A stretch of DNA of 64,000 nucleotides from Lamellibrachia columna (Eukaryota; Annelida; Polychaeta; Sabellida; Siboglinidae): assembly GCA_963662155.1 (NCBI GenBank), contig OY759264.1, positions 14,455,430 to 14,519,429 on the forward strand, in the 5' to 3' direction. Both the position numbers and the translations under genes were made by a program. This document shows, in pieces, positions 10,388 through 24,159 of this stretch. Each line of letters opens with the position of its first letter. Positions within the stretch are counted from its first letter, which is position 1. The notes beneath the pieces are model-generated. The model saw only the letters and a list, made by a program, of their open reading frames with translations, was not told where the DNA came from and made no database searches.

Positions 10388-10540
10388 CGCCACTGTTTCA
10401 CTTTAAATGGGAAAAGTGTCGGAAGACACTGTTGTCCTTCTCTTCCCTACACTCTCCATCCTCTGCTGTGATGAGTTCCCCACTGTATTCTAGTAGAAAT
10501 GCCCCTTTGGGAAAATACCTTTTCACCCTAATGCCTCGTC
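10388..10540 (-). pseudogene. SET-domain exon (lysine methyltransferase-like), broken
   Basis: On the minus strand an acceptor TTATTTAAG precedes a 153-bp segment. It reads RGIRVKRY, FPKGAFLLEYSGELI, then TAEDGE, and ends at a donor G|GTAGGT. The G-RG-I/V...F-KG-F...EY-GELI pattern is the N-terminal core of SET domains and most resembles single-SET KMT5A-like enzymes that methylate histone lysines. An in-frame TGA at 10400-10398 interrupts the exon. Later SET blocks (NHxxxPN and the tyrosine-containing C-terminal core) were not found between here and the LINE fragment. The enzyme is therefore incomplete and presumably inactive. Confidence 0.65.
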
Positions 10541-11241
10541 CTTAAATAAAACAAAATAAATATGAGGGTGTACACTTGAAAAGTAAATGTTTTGTACAGC
10601 TATCGTATCACAACTTCGTCTGCATGCAGGACATTTTTTATATTGGCAGAATTTAAATCATATATGACATCTCTCAGAAGCTTCACTCATTGTTATGCTT
10701 TTATAAGATGAGATGAATTTTTTAATCTATCACCATGACCTTTCAGATAAATGTAGATTATTTGGTTAAAAACAATATAATTATGGGAAATATTCGTTCT
10801 TTAGAGGCTGTTTGGCTTTGATTCTGGTAAACGTTTCCTTCTCTGCAGATTATGCAGATGAACTGAAAAGAACAGTTGGCAGCATGGATTATTTAAACTA
10901 GATATGCAGATGGGATACCTAGAGATGGACAAAAGCCAGCAGTATAAATTAACCAGAAAAGATGAGTCCACAATGGAGTCCTGAAGCTGGGTTTAAATGC
11001 ATGTGCTTAAATGAAGGAACGTAGTAAAATAAGACTAAAATAAAATAAGTTAATTAAACATTATGATAGATGATATTGTCCCTCACATAAAAATTCTGAC
11101 TGGACCATGGGCCAATAAAGACATCAGATAATACATAATGGTGGCATTCAAAATTATTTAGTGTCTACGCGCATGGCAAGGAGATGCGTGTACCTAACTA
11201 TTTTGTGAATATCATGTCATGTGAGAATAAAATAGACACGC
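10541..11241. other. Intron of the SET-like gene remnant
   Basis: AT-rich sequence between two minus-strand SET exons; no other feature seen. Confidence 0.4.
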
Positions 11242-11322
11242 CTTTTGGAGGTATTATTTCATCCACAAATCCTTCAAGATCATCATCAGTATGTGAAATA
11301 CACCATTCTTTAGCAATTTTGT
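11242..11322 (-). pseudogene. Upstream SET-gene exon
   Basis: On the minus strand an acceptor CGCCCCCAG precedes an 81-bp open segment reading KIAKEWCISHTDDDLEG, then FVDEIIPPK. It ends in the first base of a glycine codon. Splicing to the exon at 10540 keeps the frame and completes a PPKGRGI motif exactly where SET domains begin. The intron begins GC rather than GT (AAAG|GCGTGT). That is either a GC-AG intron or a donor mutated during decay. Identification rests on the continuity of the spliced reading. Confidence 0.55.
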
Positions 11323-12134
11323 CTGGGGGCGTACGTACGTACATACATATGTGGGGCTGGGGAGCATGTATCACACGGTTCAAGCAGCATAATGCTAATT
11401 ATTCCAGTAAGCGATAGGGATCTGGTAGTGTACAATTTATAAAAAACATTAATCGTGACGTCACGTGTAACACATGTTCCCAAGATCGCGATCGAGCCCT
11501 GGATTTCTTTGGTGAGTTTTATTAATTGGATTTCAACCGTTTATTTGGCTTTAAGTAGCATTTGACACGTAGCAATATTCAAAAGATTTGTTGCGGAAAA
11601 TTGTGGCAATTCCAGTTATACTAGCCATTCGATGTTCATCTTTCCAATGGAAGATGGGTTTCAAAAGACAGAATGTCAAGAAATCTGCAATTCCTTTGAT
11701 CTCATTCAGGCCGCGTGCGTGACCGGGCTGTCAACTCGAGGCGGCCGCTGAGTAACTGTGGCAAGCGGTTTCTATAAGTGACGTCACACGGCAGGTAAAA
11801 TGCAATGCTCTTTCTATGCTGTGTGTTCTCATACGGCATATTTCATTATATCATCATTTGTAAGTGCACCAATCGTTTGTTTTTAATGAACACTGCACAT
11901 GTAATACCAGGATATGGACACTAACAGATCTGCCACATCATACGTATTTCCCGTATAGAATACGGATATATTTATATGTATATTAAAATATATATGAAAG
12001 ATTAACAGAAGCAGAGTAGAAAATAAAATAATATAAAGTAGTCACTACTTTGTAAATACTAATGATTGGGATCCATGCAAAAAATTGTAGAAACCGTGAA
12101 AATAAAAAACAAATTTAATATATACACCACGTCG
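11323..12134. other. No gene recognised
   Basis: A CpG-containing stretch around 11700-11760 (ACTCGAGGCGGCCGC) and palindromic TACGTACGTACA near 11332. Nothing else supported. Confidence 0.3.
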
Positions 12135-12810
12135 TATATGGGGGATGCTGTACTAGGTAGAACCATACAAGAAAATGATTTAGTAGTAACATTTATTGCT
12201 GACATGAACATTACAGAGCAATGTGGGATTGCTGCTTCAAAAGGAAATCAAAGTATATGGCTAATAATGAGAAAGAGCTAATTGTACCCCTGCACAAAGC
12301 AATAGTTAGACCGCATTTGATGTATTGCATATAAGCATGGAGGCCATATCGTAAGAAGAACATAGACAAGCTAGAAAGAATACACCGAAGAGCAACTAAA
12401 ATGATTCCAGAATTGAGAGACCTTAGTTATGAAAGCCGCTTATTAGAATGTGGCTTGACAACATTAGAGACAATGAGACAAAATAGAAGTGTTTAAAATA
12501 GTGAACGATTATGAGGATGTTGATAGGAATACGTTTTTTCAAACTTAAAGAAGGCAGTAGAACCAGATGACACAAAGCAGCATTAGTTAAGGGGCAGTGT
12601 AGGTTGGACATGAGGAAGTACTCTTTCTCACAGAGGGTGATACATGAATTAAACAAACTGTCAAGTGATTGTGTTAATGCTATTAGTGTGAATATGTTTT
12701 AAAAAAGAATTGACAGGTATCTGATAAGAGCGGGCTGTACATAAATGATAAAATTGTTGGACTCTCGATAAGCCAAGGGCTTCCTCCTTGTTAAATCTTG
12801 TTTAAAACAT
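12135..12810 (+). mobile_element. CR1-like LINE, truncated 3' half
   Basis: It parallels 28.14-28.86 kb: GGGGGATGCTGTACTAGG, GCTGACATGAACATTACAG, ATAGTTAGACCGCATTTG, GCAACTAAAATGATTCCAG, GTTGGACTCTCGATAAGCCA, ending TTGTTAAATCTTGTTTAAA. Several stops and frameshifts (for example TAAGCATGG for the expected CAAGCATGG) show it is dead. It is more diverged from the 27-kb copy than the 9.9-kb copy is. Confidence 0.85.
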
Positions 12811-12824
12811 AGAAGTCAGTATTA

Positions 12825-12995
12825 AAATAAAACTGTATTTAATGTATTTTTTAACTGTACGCGATTCCCGGTGTTCCGTAGTGTGGCTGGTAAAGCGTTC
12901 GACAGCATCGGGCCAGAGCACGCAAATGCTCGGCGACTGTACCGTTCGAGGTTAACACGTGGAACGTGCAGAAGTAGATCGCCGGCAGAGCGTAG
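12825..12995 (-). pseudogene. C-terminus of a second LINE reverse transcriptase type
   Basis: The minus strand reads VPRVNLERYSRRAF, then GPMLSNALPATLRNT, then LKNTLNTVLF followed by a stop. This is the familiar end of many non-LTR reverse transcriptases (VPRxxxxxYGxRAFxxxGPxLWNxLPxxLR...FKxxLKTxLF). It abuts the 3' end of the CR1-like fragment in opposite orientation. Only the last 55 or so residues are present. Confidence 0.65.
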
Positions 12996-13097
12996 GATGC
13001 GGCGTGGTGTATGACGATGCAGCATCAAGGCGAGATACACGGATTTGCTTAAAATGGAGAAATCGTCAAAAAGTGCATATTTTCTTTTGTGATCATC

Positions 13098-14312
13098 ACA
13101 CAAGTATAACATCTAATGACAAACTCACAGCGACCAAAGATTCTTTGGATTCTAGGCCGATGGCCGACAAAACATAGTGGATTTTGTTTGATGCAAGTAT
13201 ATTTTGTAGCCTGTTAATGTCGACATTCGGTCAAATGCTACACTACAAGATTTGAAGACAAAATACGGACTTGAACCAAACAAATGTGGCAGGTCTGTTT
13301 TAAACGCCGAACGAGAGCGTCGAATGTGATCACAAACTGTCATCTGGTCAGGCACGTGCGTAGTAAGCCAGAACGAGCTCGCATATCAGATTACAAAGGG
13401 TTCGGTCAGATGCTACTCCATGGGGTTGGTGCCGCACTAAGGAGGGCGTTGCGCACTCTGTGTATCCTAAGTTGGTGACATTAACCGGATGATTTGCTAA
13501 GACAATCTTCTTATCGTTAATGAAACATTCTTAGACGCTATTTTAAACAACATTGTCAGATGTATGTTAAAATTGTTAATTGAATATGACACAGTTGAGT
13601 GATATGCTTGCCCTTGTTAACCAGATTAATGCACACGTTCAGTGTCAATGTCACTGGCAGCATTGTAACATACGTTGACACTGTAGGAGAATATGTTGAC
13701 AGCAAAATATGTAATTGAACTTGGGGAGGACTTCAAGACTTTCGAAATGAAATTAATCGATTATCACATAGGTAATCATATATCATATAACCTAAATCGC
13801 AAAACTTCGAGATAAACACCGCCCAAATCCAAACAAGACATCCCTATCCACCTGTTGTTCAACTGTCTGGTTGCATAATGAAGCGCCAGCCACCAAAACC
13901 CTAACCCTTACGGTCTTCCCAAATTGCTAAACAAGCAAAATAACGAATAAGCAAGAATTCGAAAGCATTAAGCAATTTGCATCCAGCTGGAGAAGAGGAA
14001 GTTGGTATTTCACTCGCATGGAGAAAGAAGCTATTTCCGAATTTAGTGTTGGTGTCTAATTTTGAGAAGTTGATTGTTATGCTTTCGCGAGCATCTAGTA
14101 GTGTGCTTGTATATTAATCTAGCTATATAATTATCAAGGTGTGTCCCATCTTATATAATACCTTATATACTGTTTGTAATAATTTCTTGTCTGGGTCGTT
14201 TCCCATCCATTGTCTATAATGAGTTTAGTAACAATTCCTGATTCTCTGGTGTAATTGCATGCATACAACAATTTGGAAAAGCAAAGGTAGCTGGTAATAT
14301 GTGGCAACGCCG
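13098..14312. other. Right-hand blocks of duplicated segment copy 1
   Basis: 13098-13480 and 13980-14312 align with 22.67-23.63 kb. The roughly 500 bp between them (13480-13980) have no counterpart in copy 2. No gene recognised. Confidence 0.6.
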
Positions 14313-15227
14313 CGCGAGGGAGGGTTCGGGATGTGGGTTTCCCCTCGAGCTTGTGGAATTTGCAATTGTTCTGTGTGTTCTGTAGCCATAGGACTCTAGA
14401 CGTCTTTCAAAGCAACCAACCCGCAGCTCCCGTCTTTCTGTGCGTGTCTGTGGAGTAGCCATTGCTTGTAAACAATCATAACATTCGGTCTCTACTTAGT
14501 TTTCACGTCACTGCAGCCTAGTGTATGAATAGGTGGGGGGGGGGCGATATTCAGTTGAATCCGTCATGTATCCTTTAGCATTCAACAGCAATGATGAAAT
14601 TAATAAAAATAACGTTTGTGTTTGATTGAAAACATGTATTTTAGCATTAACCTACCAAGGAGCCAAATCCGATGTGGATGCTACTACAGTTGAGCAATGA
14701 TTGACTTCAGGTCATCAAGTTGCTCTCAACCATTGGGAATGTTGAATCGGTTATGGTGGTTTAACAGCTCGTGTACACGCAATATGGACATTATGTATTC
14801 GACATATTTGCGACTAATACTTGCTGCATACCATGCCAGACATGATATGAAAATATAATTAATGTCGTCATGGTAAGACACTTGTATGGTAAACCTTTTG
14901 AATGTATTATGTTAAATCCGTTATGCTAGTATTTAGCTTAAGCATTGCAATCCATGCATATATATCTACTGGGTTATAGTAATGGCATATTTTATGTCAA
15001 CAGAACAGGACTCATGTGAACACAAGTCGTATGCCATAATTCCTTTTAATTGCACTGTTTGCAAGCCAATAGTTACTATGTTATAGCCATTCGTAATTGT
15101 TATGTTATAAAGCAGCATAATTGCGAAACTGTTTTACATTTTAACAGAAGGGTGCTTAAATCTTATATTTTAACATGTCCTACCGTTCAACTTGTTTCCT
15201 TGATACAGTTAGTTTTTGAGCATGCAT
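14313..15227. other. No gene recognised
   Basis: AT-rich sequence with a poly-G run at 14534-14543; open frames of 64-82 residues have no motif. Confidence 0.3.
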
Positions 15228-15365
15228 TTTTACTCTGTTCGTGAACGTAGCCAATTTTACTCTGTTCGTGAACGTACCCATTTTTACTCTGTTCGTGAAC
15301 GTAGCCAATTTTTACTCTGTTCGTGAACGTAGCCAATTTTACTCTGTTCGTGAACGTAGCCAATT
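15228..15365. repeat. 28-bp minisatellite, 5 copies
   Basis: Tandem units containing TACTCTGTTCGTGAACGTAG with a variable T run, followed by three short GCTAATTT repeats. Confidence 0.93.
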
Positions 15366-16021
15366 TGCTAATTTGCTAATTTGCTAATACCTGTTTTGAA
15401 TCCGTTATTAAAAATTGTATAACAAAACACAAGCATTACTCATTAGGCGGATTACAGACTCAGCCACCAAGCATTTCATTATCACCAGCCAGAAAACATT
15501 GTCCTACAGCAGACTTACATTGGTTGTGTTTTATTATTGAAGGTGCAGATAAACGAAGATATTGACAAGAAGATAGAGTGGATAAAGAGCCTTCTCGGAA
15601 AGGTTCTTTAGCCTGCGGATTCGTAAAAAGGGGGGGTATGTGTGAGAAATGCTGAGAAATATTTATCCTCTTTTCATTAAGTTTAAAATTAAAAAGAAAT
15701 GTTAGAGAATAATTTATATGATAAAATAATACAACACTAAACGCATTTGAAGATACACGTAAGTCATTAGTTATATGTCGTCTCATCTATCATATAAGAC
15801 ATATATCAAACCAAATATAAATGGTTATTGTACTTACTATGCATTGAGTACAATAGCTACTTTTATGGACATAGGGTCAATTGTTATTTTAAAGGGCTAT
15901 AATTAGTAAAAATGTGGCAATGAATTGTATACCTGGGATTTGAAGACAAAACAAAATTGACAAAGAGAGAATAGAAGTATGCCCTTATGAAAAACGTATT
16001 GAATTTTGGGTTCTTTACAGT
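15366..16021. other. No gene recognised
   Basis: AT-rich, with a poly-G run near 15631. A minus-strand frame of 108 residues shows no recognisable domain. Confidence 0.3.
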
Positions 16022-16756
16022 GACATATCTGGCCACGGGAGCACCTACATATCTGACCACGGGAACACCTACATATCTGGCCACGGGAACACCTACATAT
16101 CTGGCCACGGGAGCACCTACATATCTGGCCACGGGAACACCTACATATCTGGCCACGGGAACACCTACATATCTGGCCACGGGAGCACCTACATATCTGG
16201 CCACGGGAACACCTACATATCTGGCCACGGGAACACCTACATATCTGGCCACGGGAGCACCTACATATCTGGCCACGGGAACACCTACATATCTGGCCAC
16301 GGGAACACCTACATATCTGGCCACGGGAGCACTTACATATCTGGCCACGGGAGCACTTACATATCTGGCCACGGGAGCACTTACATATCTCGCCTCGGGA
16401 GCACTTACATATCTGGCCACGGGAGCACTTACATATCTGGCCACGGGAGCACCTACATATCTGGCCACGGGAGCACTTACATATCTAGCCACGGGAGCAC
16501 TTACAAATCTGGCCACGGGAGCACCTACATATCTGGCCACGGGAGCACTTACATATCTGGCCACGGGAGCACATACATATCTGGCCACGGGATCACTTAC
16601 ATATTGACGGTTTCTGTGAATGATATTCATATATTCTTATGGCCAAAGTACATTTCAGCAAATACAAATCTTTCCATTTTGACATGCATTTTTGCTACTT
16701 ACATATCTGGCCACGGAAGCACATACATATCTGGCCACGGGATCACTTACATATTG
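16022..16756. repeat. 24-bp minisatellite, about 24 copies plus a duplicated end
   Basis: Tandem 24-bp units around ACATATCTGGCCACGGGA. In one frame they encode an 8-residue repeat (TYLATGAP), so open frames of 206 and 248 codons exist on both strands as artefacts. AACACCT and AGCACCT variants alternate in the left third, in a 72-bp (three-unit) pattern. The array end plus its flank (GACGGTTTCTGTGAATGATA) is duplicated about 153 bp downstream, with two more units at 16700-16756. Confidence 0.97.
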
Positions 16757-16775
16757 ACGGTTTCTGTGAATGATA

Positions 16776-17016
16776 GATTGGACATCAGGAAGCACTCGTT
16801 CTCACACAGAACAATAAATGAATGGAACAAATTGCCTACAGATTGTGTAACTGCTAGCAGCGTGAATATGTTTAAAAACAAGGTTGACACATATCTCAGG
16901 AGGGCGGGTTATAAGTAGATGAACATTGTTGGACTCTCGATAAGCCAATGGCTTCCTTGTCCACTTGCCATCTGGGCCTTTGGCTTGGATGGCAAATCTT
17001 GTTAAATCTTGTTAAA
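16776..17016 (+). mobile_element. CR1-like LINE, short 3' copy
   Basis: Starts abruptly at GATTGGACATCAGGAAGCAC and is nearly identical to 28.61-28.86 kb down to the tail of AAATCTTGTT repeats. The final coding reading ends VNMFKNKVDTYLRRAGYK. It is the youngest-looking short copy and shows severe 5' truncation. Confidence 0.9.
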
Positions 17017-17344
17017 TCTAATGGGATACAAAATAATGTTAAGCCAAATATGGCCTGAATGGTTATAAATTGGGATCAGTAAAACGGTTATTACTAAAAA
17101 AGTGAGACGTGGTTCATAATATAGCATAAGATATTGAATAATAGCTTAATAGCTTATATGTTGTGGTACCATTCACATCAGTGAATGCCCATCTGCACAA
17201 AGATATTCGTTAATAAGATGCTCACTAATATGTTGTCTATTGTTCTGCCAGTACACGCATTGACCGGACGTTTTAAATACTAAATCGGCACTTCGCGAAT
17301 CGACTAGGCAGTTCGTGAGCACATGGTATAGGGATTGTGTTGTA
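17017..17344. other. No feature recognised
   Basis: AT-rich spacer between two LINE pieces. Confidence 0.3.
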
Positions 17345-17580
17345 GTCCACTGGATAGAACAAAGGCTGGAAGACAGGTGCCAAAAGTAACAGAACATGGG
17401 GATATTTTTAACTGGAGATCTGCTTTGAGTTGGGTACAACATTCAGGGATCAGTTGTAGGACTTATATTGTTCTTAATGTATAACTCATTTGGAAGATGA
17501 TCTCAAAGATAATGAGGTAAACACACCTTTCAAGATTATATAGACAAATTAATCAAATGGTCTGCAAAATTTCCATTTCT
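17345..17580 (+). mobile_element. CR1-like LINE, fragment of the reverse-transcriptase core
   Basis: Resembles 27.80-28.07 kb: CTGGATAGAACAA, GGGATCAGTTGTAGGACTTATATT, and AAATGGTCTG near the end. It still encodes TGG (Trp) where the longest copy has a stop at 27801-27803. Catalytic-motif codons around GSVVGLILFL remain partly readable. Heavily diverged. Confidence 0.6.
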
Positions 17581-18638
17581 CAACGTCCACGTCTTCGTAA
17601 ATTCGCGTTTGCACACTTCACAGTTCGTCAATTACACGGAAAATTTTAAGAACGCTTAACACCTGTTGATCCTCTGATACTTCATCTTCTGCTGTGAGAC
17701 ACTTGAGTAGTGGAACTGATGTTAATGGCACATTTATATATTCGCAGAAATCTACTATCGCTGTTTTAATTGGCTCACACTTTTATCCAGTAAGTAAAAT
17801 GTGTGACATGGGCCATTTACATGTGCGTGACACGCACACTAGATGCCTTAATAATGATATTGCAGCGGAGTTAGACATACGAGTGACAGATTTCCACAAT
17901 CAGCTGGGTCGCCAAAACTGGCAGAAAGAGAGAGGTGAGGCTGTGAGCGGGAGATGGGAGCTTAGCCATAAAAAAGGTGGGAGGTAGGATTTTGAGGTGG
18001 CAGGTAGGGACCTCAAAAGAAATTGTACATAACCTCGATACTTACGGTTTGTGAAAGTAGCGATAATTTATATTTACTATTACATTTTATTATATTTGAA
18101 AATTACGTTTGGTCAGTGTTGACTTCATAAACCATATTTTCAATGTCACCTACTTCAAAAAATGCTACTTATTGTGCAATTCAATCTGGCTGGTCCTCTG
18201 TATACTGCTGGAAATGGTCGATTTGCTAGAGAATGTGGATCTGCAGACAGAGCCATATATATTCCTGAATTATTACAATTCTTCCCCGTGTGGTTGACGA
18301 TCTGCTTATGCGGATTACGTGCATGCCATTCCATTACGTGTCCACAAATACACCATTCTATGGTCAGACCAGCAGCAAGTATTTGCCATATGAATGCTTG
18401 CCAATAAACCCAAAATAGTCCTTCACACAAATCACAAAAGATGACCTGCCGTTGGATATGAGATCTGACAATCACATTGTCAAGTCGTGAGGCAGCTAAG
18501 AATACGGAATCAAAATGTATCCAAAACTCGTGCTGAAACTCTCCCATTGATTGCCTGTCAACAGCCACCACCCACACCAGTACTATTCGATTGTTACGCA
18601 TATGTCATATATCATCCACGAATTGATTGCTGCGAAGA
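17581..18638. other. Unassigned, possible decayed coding
   Basis: Open frames occur on both strands (97, 81 and 148 residues), overlapping each other. A plus-strand frame with stops reads stretches such as SAYADYVHAIPLRVHKYTI and QITKDDLPLDMRSDNH that look protein-like, but I cannot name a family. Confidence 0.25.
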
Positions 18639-18832
18639 TGATGATATCAACGTCATGATATTGGTGTAAGACACTGTGCTACAAAGATGATGATATCAAC
18701 GTCATGATATTGGTGTAAGACACTGTGCTACAAAGATGATGATATCAACGTCATGATATTGGTGTAAGACACTGTGCTACAAAGATGATGATATCAACGT
18801 CATGATATTGGTGTAAGACACTGTGCTACAAT
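18639..18832. repeat. 49-bp minisatellite, 4 copies
   Basis: Near-identical units containing GATGATGATATCAACGTCAT and GGTGTAAGACACTGTGCTAC. Each unit carries a partial dyad around ATCAACGTCATGAT. Confidence 0.95.
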
Positions 18833-20181
<1,349 letters not shown>

Positions 20182-20386
20182 CATATACACTTTTATAATT
20201 AACATTAATATTTATTCATTCATACATTTGGTTTTAATTCGTAGTACATTGAGTTTCCTTATATGTTAGTTGTCTTGTCGAATAAACAATTCAGATGCAA
20301 CTGCAGTTCAGATGCAACTGTATCGGTCAGAGCTAAAAGGAATAGGTCAGATGCAACTGGATTGTGACGTGCGTTAAAGCGATTGT

Positions 20387-20969
<583 letters not shown>

Positions 20970-21149
20970 TTTGGTCGCCGATAAGATGCTGTTTCAACAA
21001 AAGTCTTTGATGTTGGTCCACGTTATGTCTCTAGGAACGGGTTCCATTGTAAGACACCTCTCAATGTCTCGTTTTCCTTCCCATAGAAGTTGAATGCCGT
21101 CCACACATTTGGGCTGGGACACATATAAGATGTTACTGTATAATATATA

Positions 21150-22372
21150 GCTACACGACAGGGCCGACCTGTTAAGTGCAATGGCTACGACATGTAGGCG
21201 TAAAGACGACAACAATCAGTGGAACGCCCGGTGGCTCTGTATTAACTGGTACTACCAGAAGCTAACTAATAAGCTACACGACAGGGCCGACCTGTTAAGT
21301 GCAATGGCTACGACATGTAGGCGTAAAGACGACAACAATCAGTGGAACGCCCGGTGGCTGTGTATTAACTGGTACTACCAGAAGCTAACTAATAAGCTAC
21401 ACGACAGGGCCGACCTGTTAAGTGCAATGGCTACGACATGTAGGCGTAAAGACGACAACAATCAGTGGAACGACCGGTGGCTCTGTATTAACTGGTACTG
21501 CCAGAAGCTAACTAATAAGCTACACGACAGGGCCGACCTGTTAAATGCAATGGCTACGACATGTAGGCGTAAAGACGACAACAATCAGTGGAACGACCGG
21601 TGGCTCTGTATTAACTGGTACTGCCAGAAGCTAACTAATAAGCTACACGACAGGGCCGACCTGTTAAGTGCAATGGCTACGACATGTAGGCGTAAAGACG
21701 ACAACGATCAGTGGAACGACCGGTGGCTCTGTATTAACTGGTACTGCCAGAAGCTAACTAATAAGCTACACGACAGGGCCGACCTGTTAAGTGCAATGGC
21801 TACGACATGTAGGCGTAAAGACGACAACGATCAGTGGACGAACGGTGGCTGTGTATTAACTGGTACTGCCAGAAGCTAACTAATAAGCTACACGACAGGG
21901 CCGACCTGTTAAGTGCAATGGCTACGACATGTAGGCGTAAAGACGACAACGATCAGTGGACGAACGGTGGCTGTGTATTAACTGGTACTGCCAGAAGCTA
22001 ACTAATAAGCTACACGACAGGGCCGACCTGTTAAATGCAATGGCTACGACATGTAGGCGTAAAGACGACAACGATCAGTGGACGAACGGTGGCTGTGTAT
22101 TAACTGGTACTGCCAGAAGCTAACTAATAAGCTACACGACAGGGCCGACCTGTTAAATGCAATGGCTACGACATGTAGGCGTAAAGACGACAACGATCAG
22201 TGGACGAACGGTGGCTGTGTATTAACTGGTACTGCCAGAAGCTAACTAATAAGCTACACGACAGGGCCGACCTGTTAAGTGCAATGGCTACGACATGTAG
22301 GCGTAAAGACGACAACAATCAGTGGAACGACCGGTGGCTGTGTATTAACTGGTACTGCCAGAAGCTAACTAA
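21150..22372. repeat. 123-bp satellite, about 10 copies in two subfamilies
   Basis: Tandem units beginning GCTACACGACAGGGCCGACC and containing ATGGCTACGACATGTAGGCG. 123 is divisible by three, so the first six or so units form one open frame (41-residue repeat with MATTCRRKDDNNQW). Four later units carry a one-base deletion (TGGACGAACGG for TGGAACGACCGG), are 122 bp long and break the frame; the last unit reverts to the 123-bp type. In copy 1 the corresponding place (7220-7280) has a single, diverged, shorter unit, so the array expanded after the duplication. Confidence 0.95.
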
Positions 22373-22811
22373 TGTAGATCTATCTAATGTATGATTTGTG
22401 CAAACCAGTAGCAATCAAGAGGTTTGGGTATTCCAGATTTATATGAACCCTTTGTATGAACCTGTCATACATATTGCCAGTTGAGAGATATATATTGTAC
22501 AGGATCATATTGTGTCAATATAGCCCATTGCGTTGCGTGTTGGCTATCAACATTTGTGTGATTGCTCAAGATGAATAATTTCTGCTTTTACCTTATATTT
22601 AAGAAATTGTTCTAACCTAGGTGGCAAACATGCTACTATTTAGTATATAGCGAACTTACATTTATTTTAACATGTAACGACAAACTTACAGCGGCGGTCA
22701 AAGAACAAATACTTTTGATTCTAGGCAGATTTCGGACAAAACCTAGCGGATTTGTTTTAATATAGGTATATTTTGTAGCCAGATCAATGTTGACACTCGG
22801 TCGGAGTAGGA

Positions 22812-23105
22812 ATGCATGGTATACCATGGTATACCATGGTATATCATGGTATACCATGGTATTACATGGTATACCATGGTATTACATGGCATACCATTGT
22901 CTACCATGACATTACGTGGTAAACTGTGGTAGACCATGCTTTTTCATGTGTTGTGTATACCATGGTTTACCTTTTACAAAACACCATGGTATTTTACCAT
23001 GGTTACATCATTTATAAATACCATGGCATGCTATGGTTTCCATGGTATATCATGGTTTACCTGTGTCAATACACCATGGTATTTTACCATGGAATACGAT
23101 GGTAT
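22812..23105. repeat. Self-complementary CATGGTATAC array
   Basis: Tandem and degenerate units made from the palindromes CCATGG and GGTATACC, with ACCATGG recurring to about 23105. Any stretch can pair with its neighbours, so the array should extrude hairpins or cruciforms. It interrupts the block equivalent to 13.2 kb, between GACACTCGGTCGG and CAATTTGAAGACAAAATAC. Confidence 0.93.
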
Positions 23106-23771
23106 ATTTTCATAAGGACGGTAAAGCAATGAAAATGCTGTACGGATTTATACACAATTTGAAGACAAAATACCGACTTCAACCAAACAAATGTGGCAGG
23201 TCTGTTTTAATCGCCGTACGAGAGCGTCGAATGTGATCACGAACTGTCGTCGGTCAGGCACGTGCGTAGTAAGCGCTTTGCCGGAACGCGCACGCATATC
23301 AGATTACAAAGGCATCGCTCAGATGCAAAAGTGTTACACCATTATTTCCAATTATGTTGGTATATAATTTGGAGAAACTGATTGCTATGCTTTCGCGAGC
23401 GTCTAGTAGTGTGTTTGGTGTATTAATATAGATAGAGATATATCAAGGTGTGTCCCTCTTATATAATGTACAGAATCCTCTGTATGTTCATGTCTGGGGG
23501 GTTTCCATCCAATGCATATAACGAATAACTAACTATTACTAATTAATTGATTCTGTGGTGTAATTGCATGCATGCAAACATTTGTCAAAGTAAAAATAGC
23601 AGGTAATATGTGGCAACGCCGCTTTATTAGAAAGTTATGAACATAGAGCACGAAATGAAGAACATTTATATAGCTGCCTACGACAAACATGACGGTCTAT
23701 GATAACAATACAATTACTATATACAGAGTATACAAGTTCATGCATGTGACAGATTATTTACAAGTCTCATC

Positions 23772-24159
<388 letters not shown>

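Larger units (their letters stand above)
4378..14312. repeat. Large duplicated segment, copy 1 (long form)
   Basis: Four blocks align in order with the 20.97-23.63 kb region. They are 4378-4496 (around GATAAGATGCTGTTTC), 7198-7575 (around GTAGATCTATCTAATGTATG), 13098-13480 (around AAATGTGGCAGGTCTGTTTT) and 13980-14312 (around CTTTCGCGAGC, ending GTGGCAACGCCGC). Between the blocks copy 1 carries a 39-bp array (4.9-7.1 kb) and about 5.5 kb containing SET, zinc-finger/recombinase-like and LINE remnants that copy 2 lacks. In the first block the minus strand of both copies reads TMEPVxRDxTWTNIKDFC, suggesting ancestral coding. No terminal inverted repeats are seen at the similarity edges. This is either a segmental duplication or two copies of a large element. 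Confidence 0.75.
20970..23630. repeat. Large duplicated segment, copy 2 (short form)
   Basis: Collinear with the blocks of 4.38-14.31 kb, ending at GTGGCAACGCCGC as copy 1 does. It lacks the roughly 5.5-kb SET/zinc-finger block: the junction CGAACTTACATTT is followed directly by sequence equivalent to 13098 onward. It carries its own 123-bp array and a CATGGTATAC palindromic array not present in copy 1. Confidence 0.75.

Noticed and set aside
15884..16630. 206- and 248-residue frames (TYLATGAP and ARYVGAPV repeats)
   Set aside because: Translations of the 24-bp minisatellite on opposite strands.
21181..21879. 232-residue frame with a 41-residue repeat
   Set aside because: Generated by 123-bp tandem units; other units of the same array break the frame, so selection for coding is unlikely.
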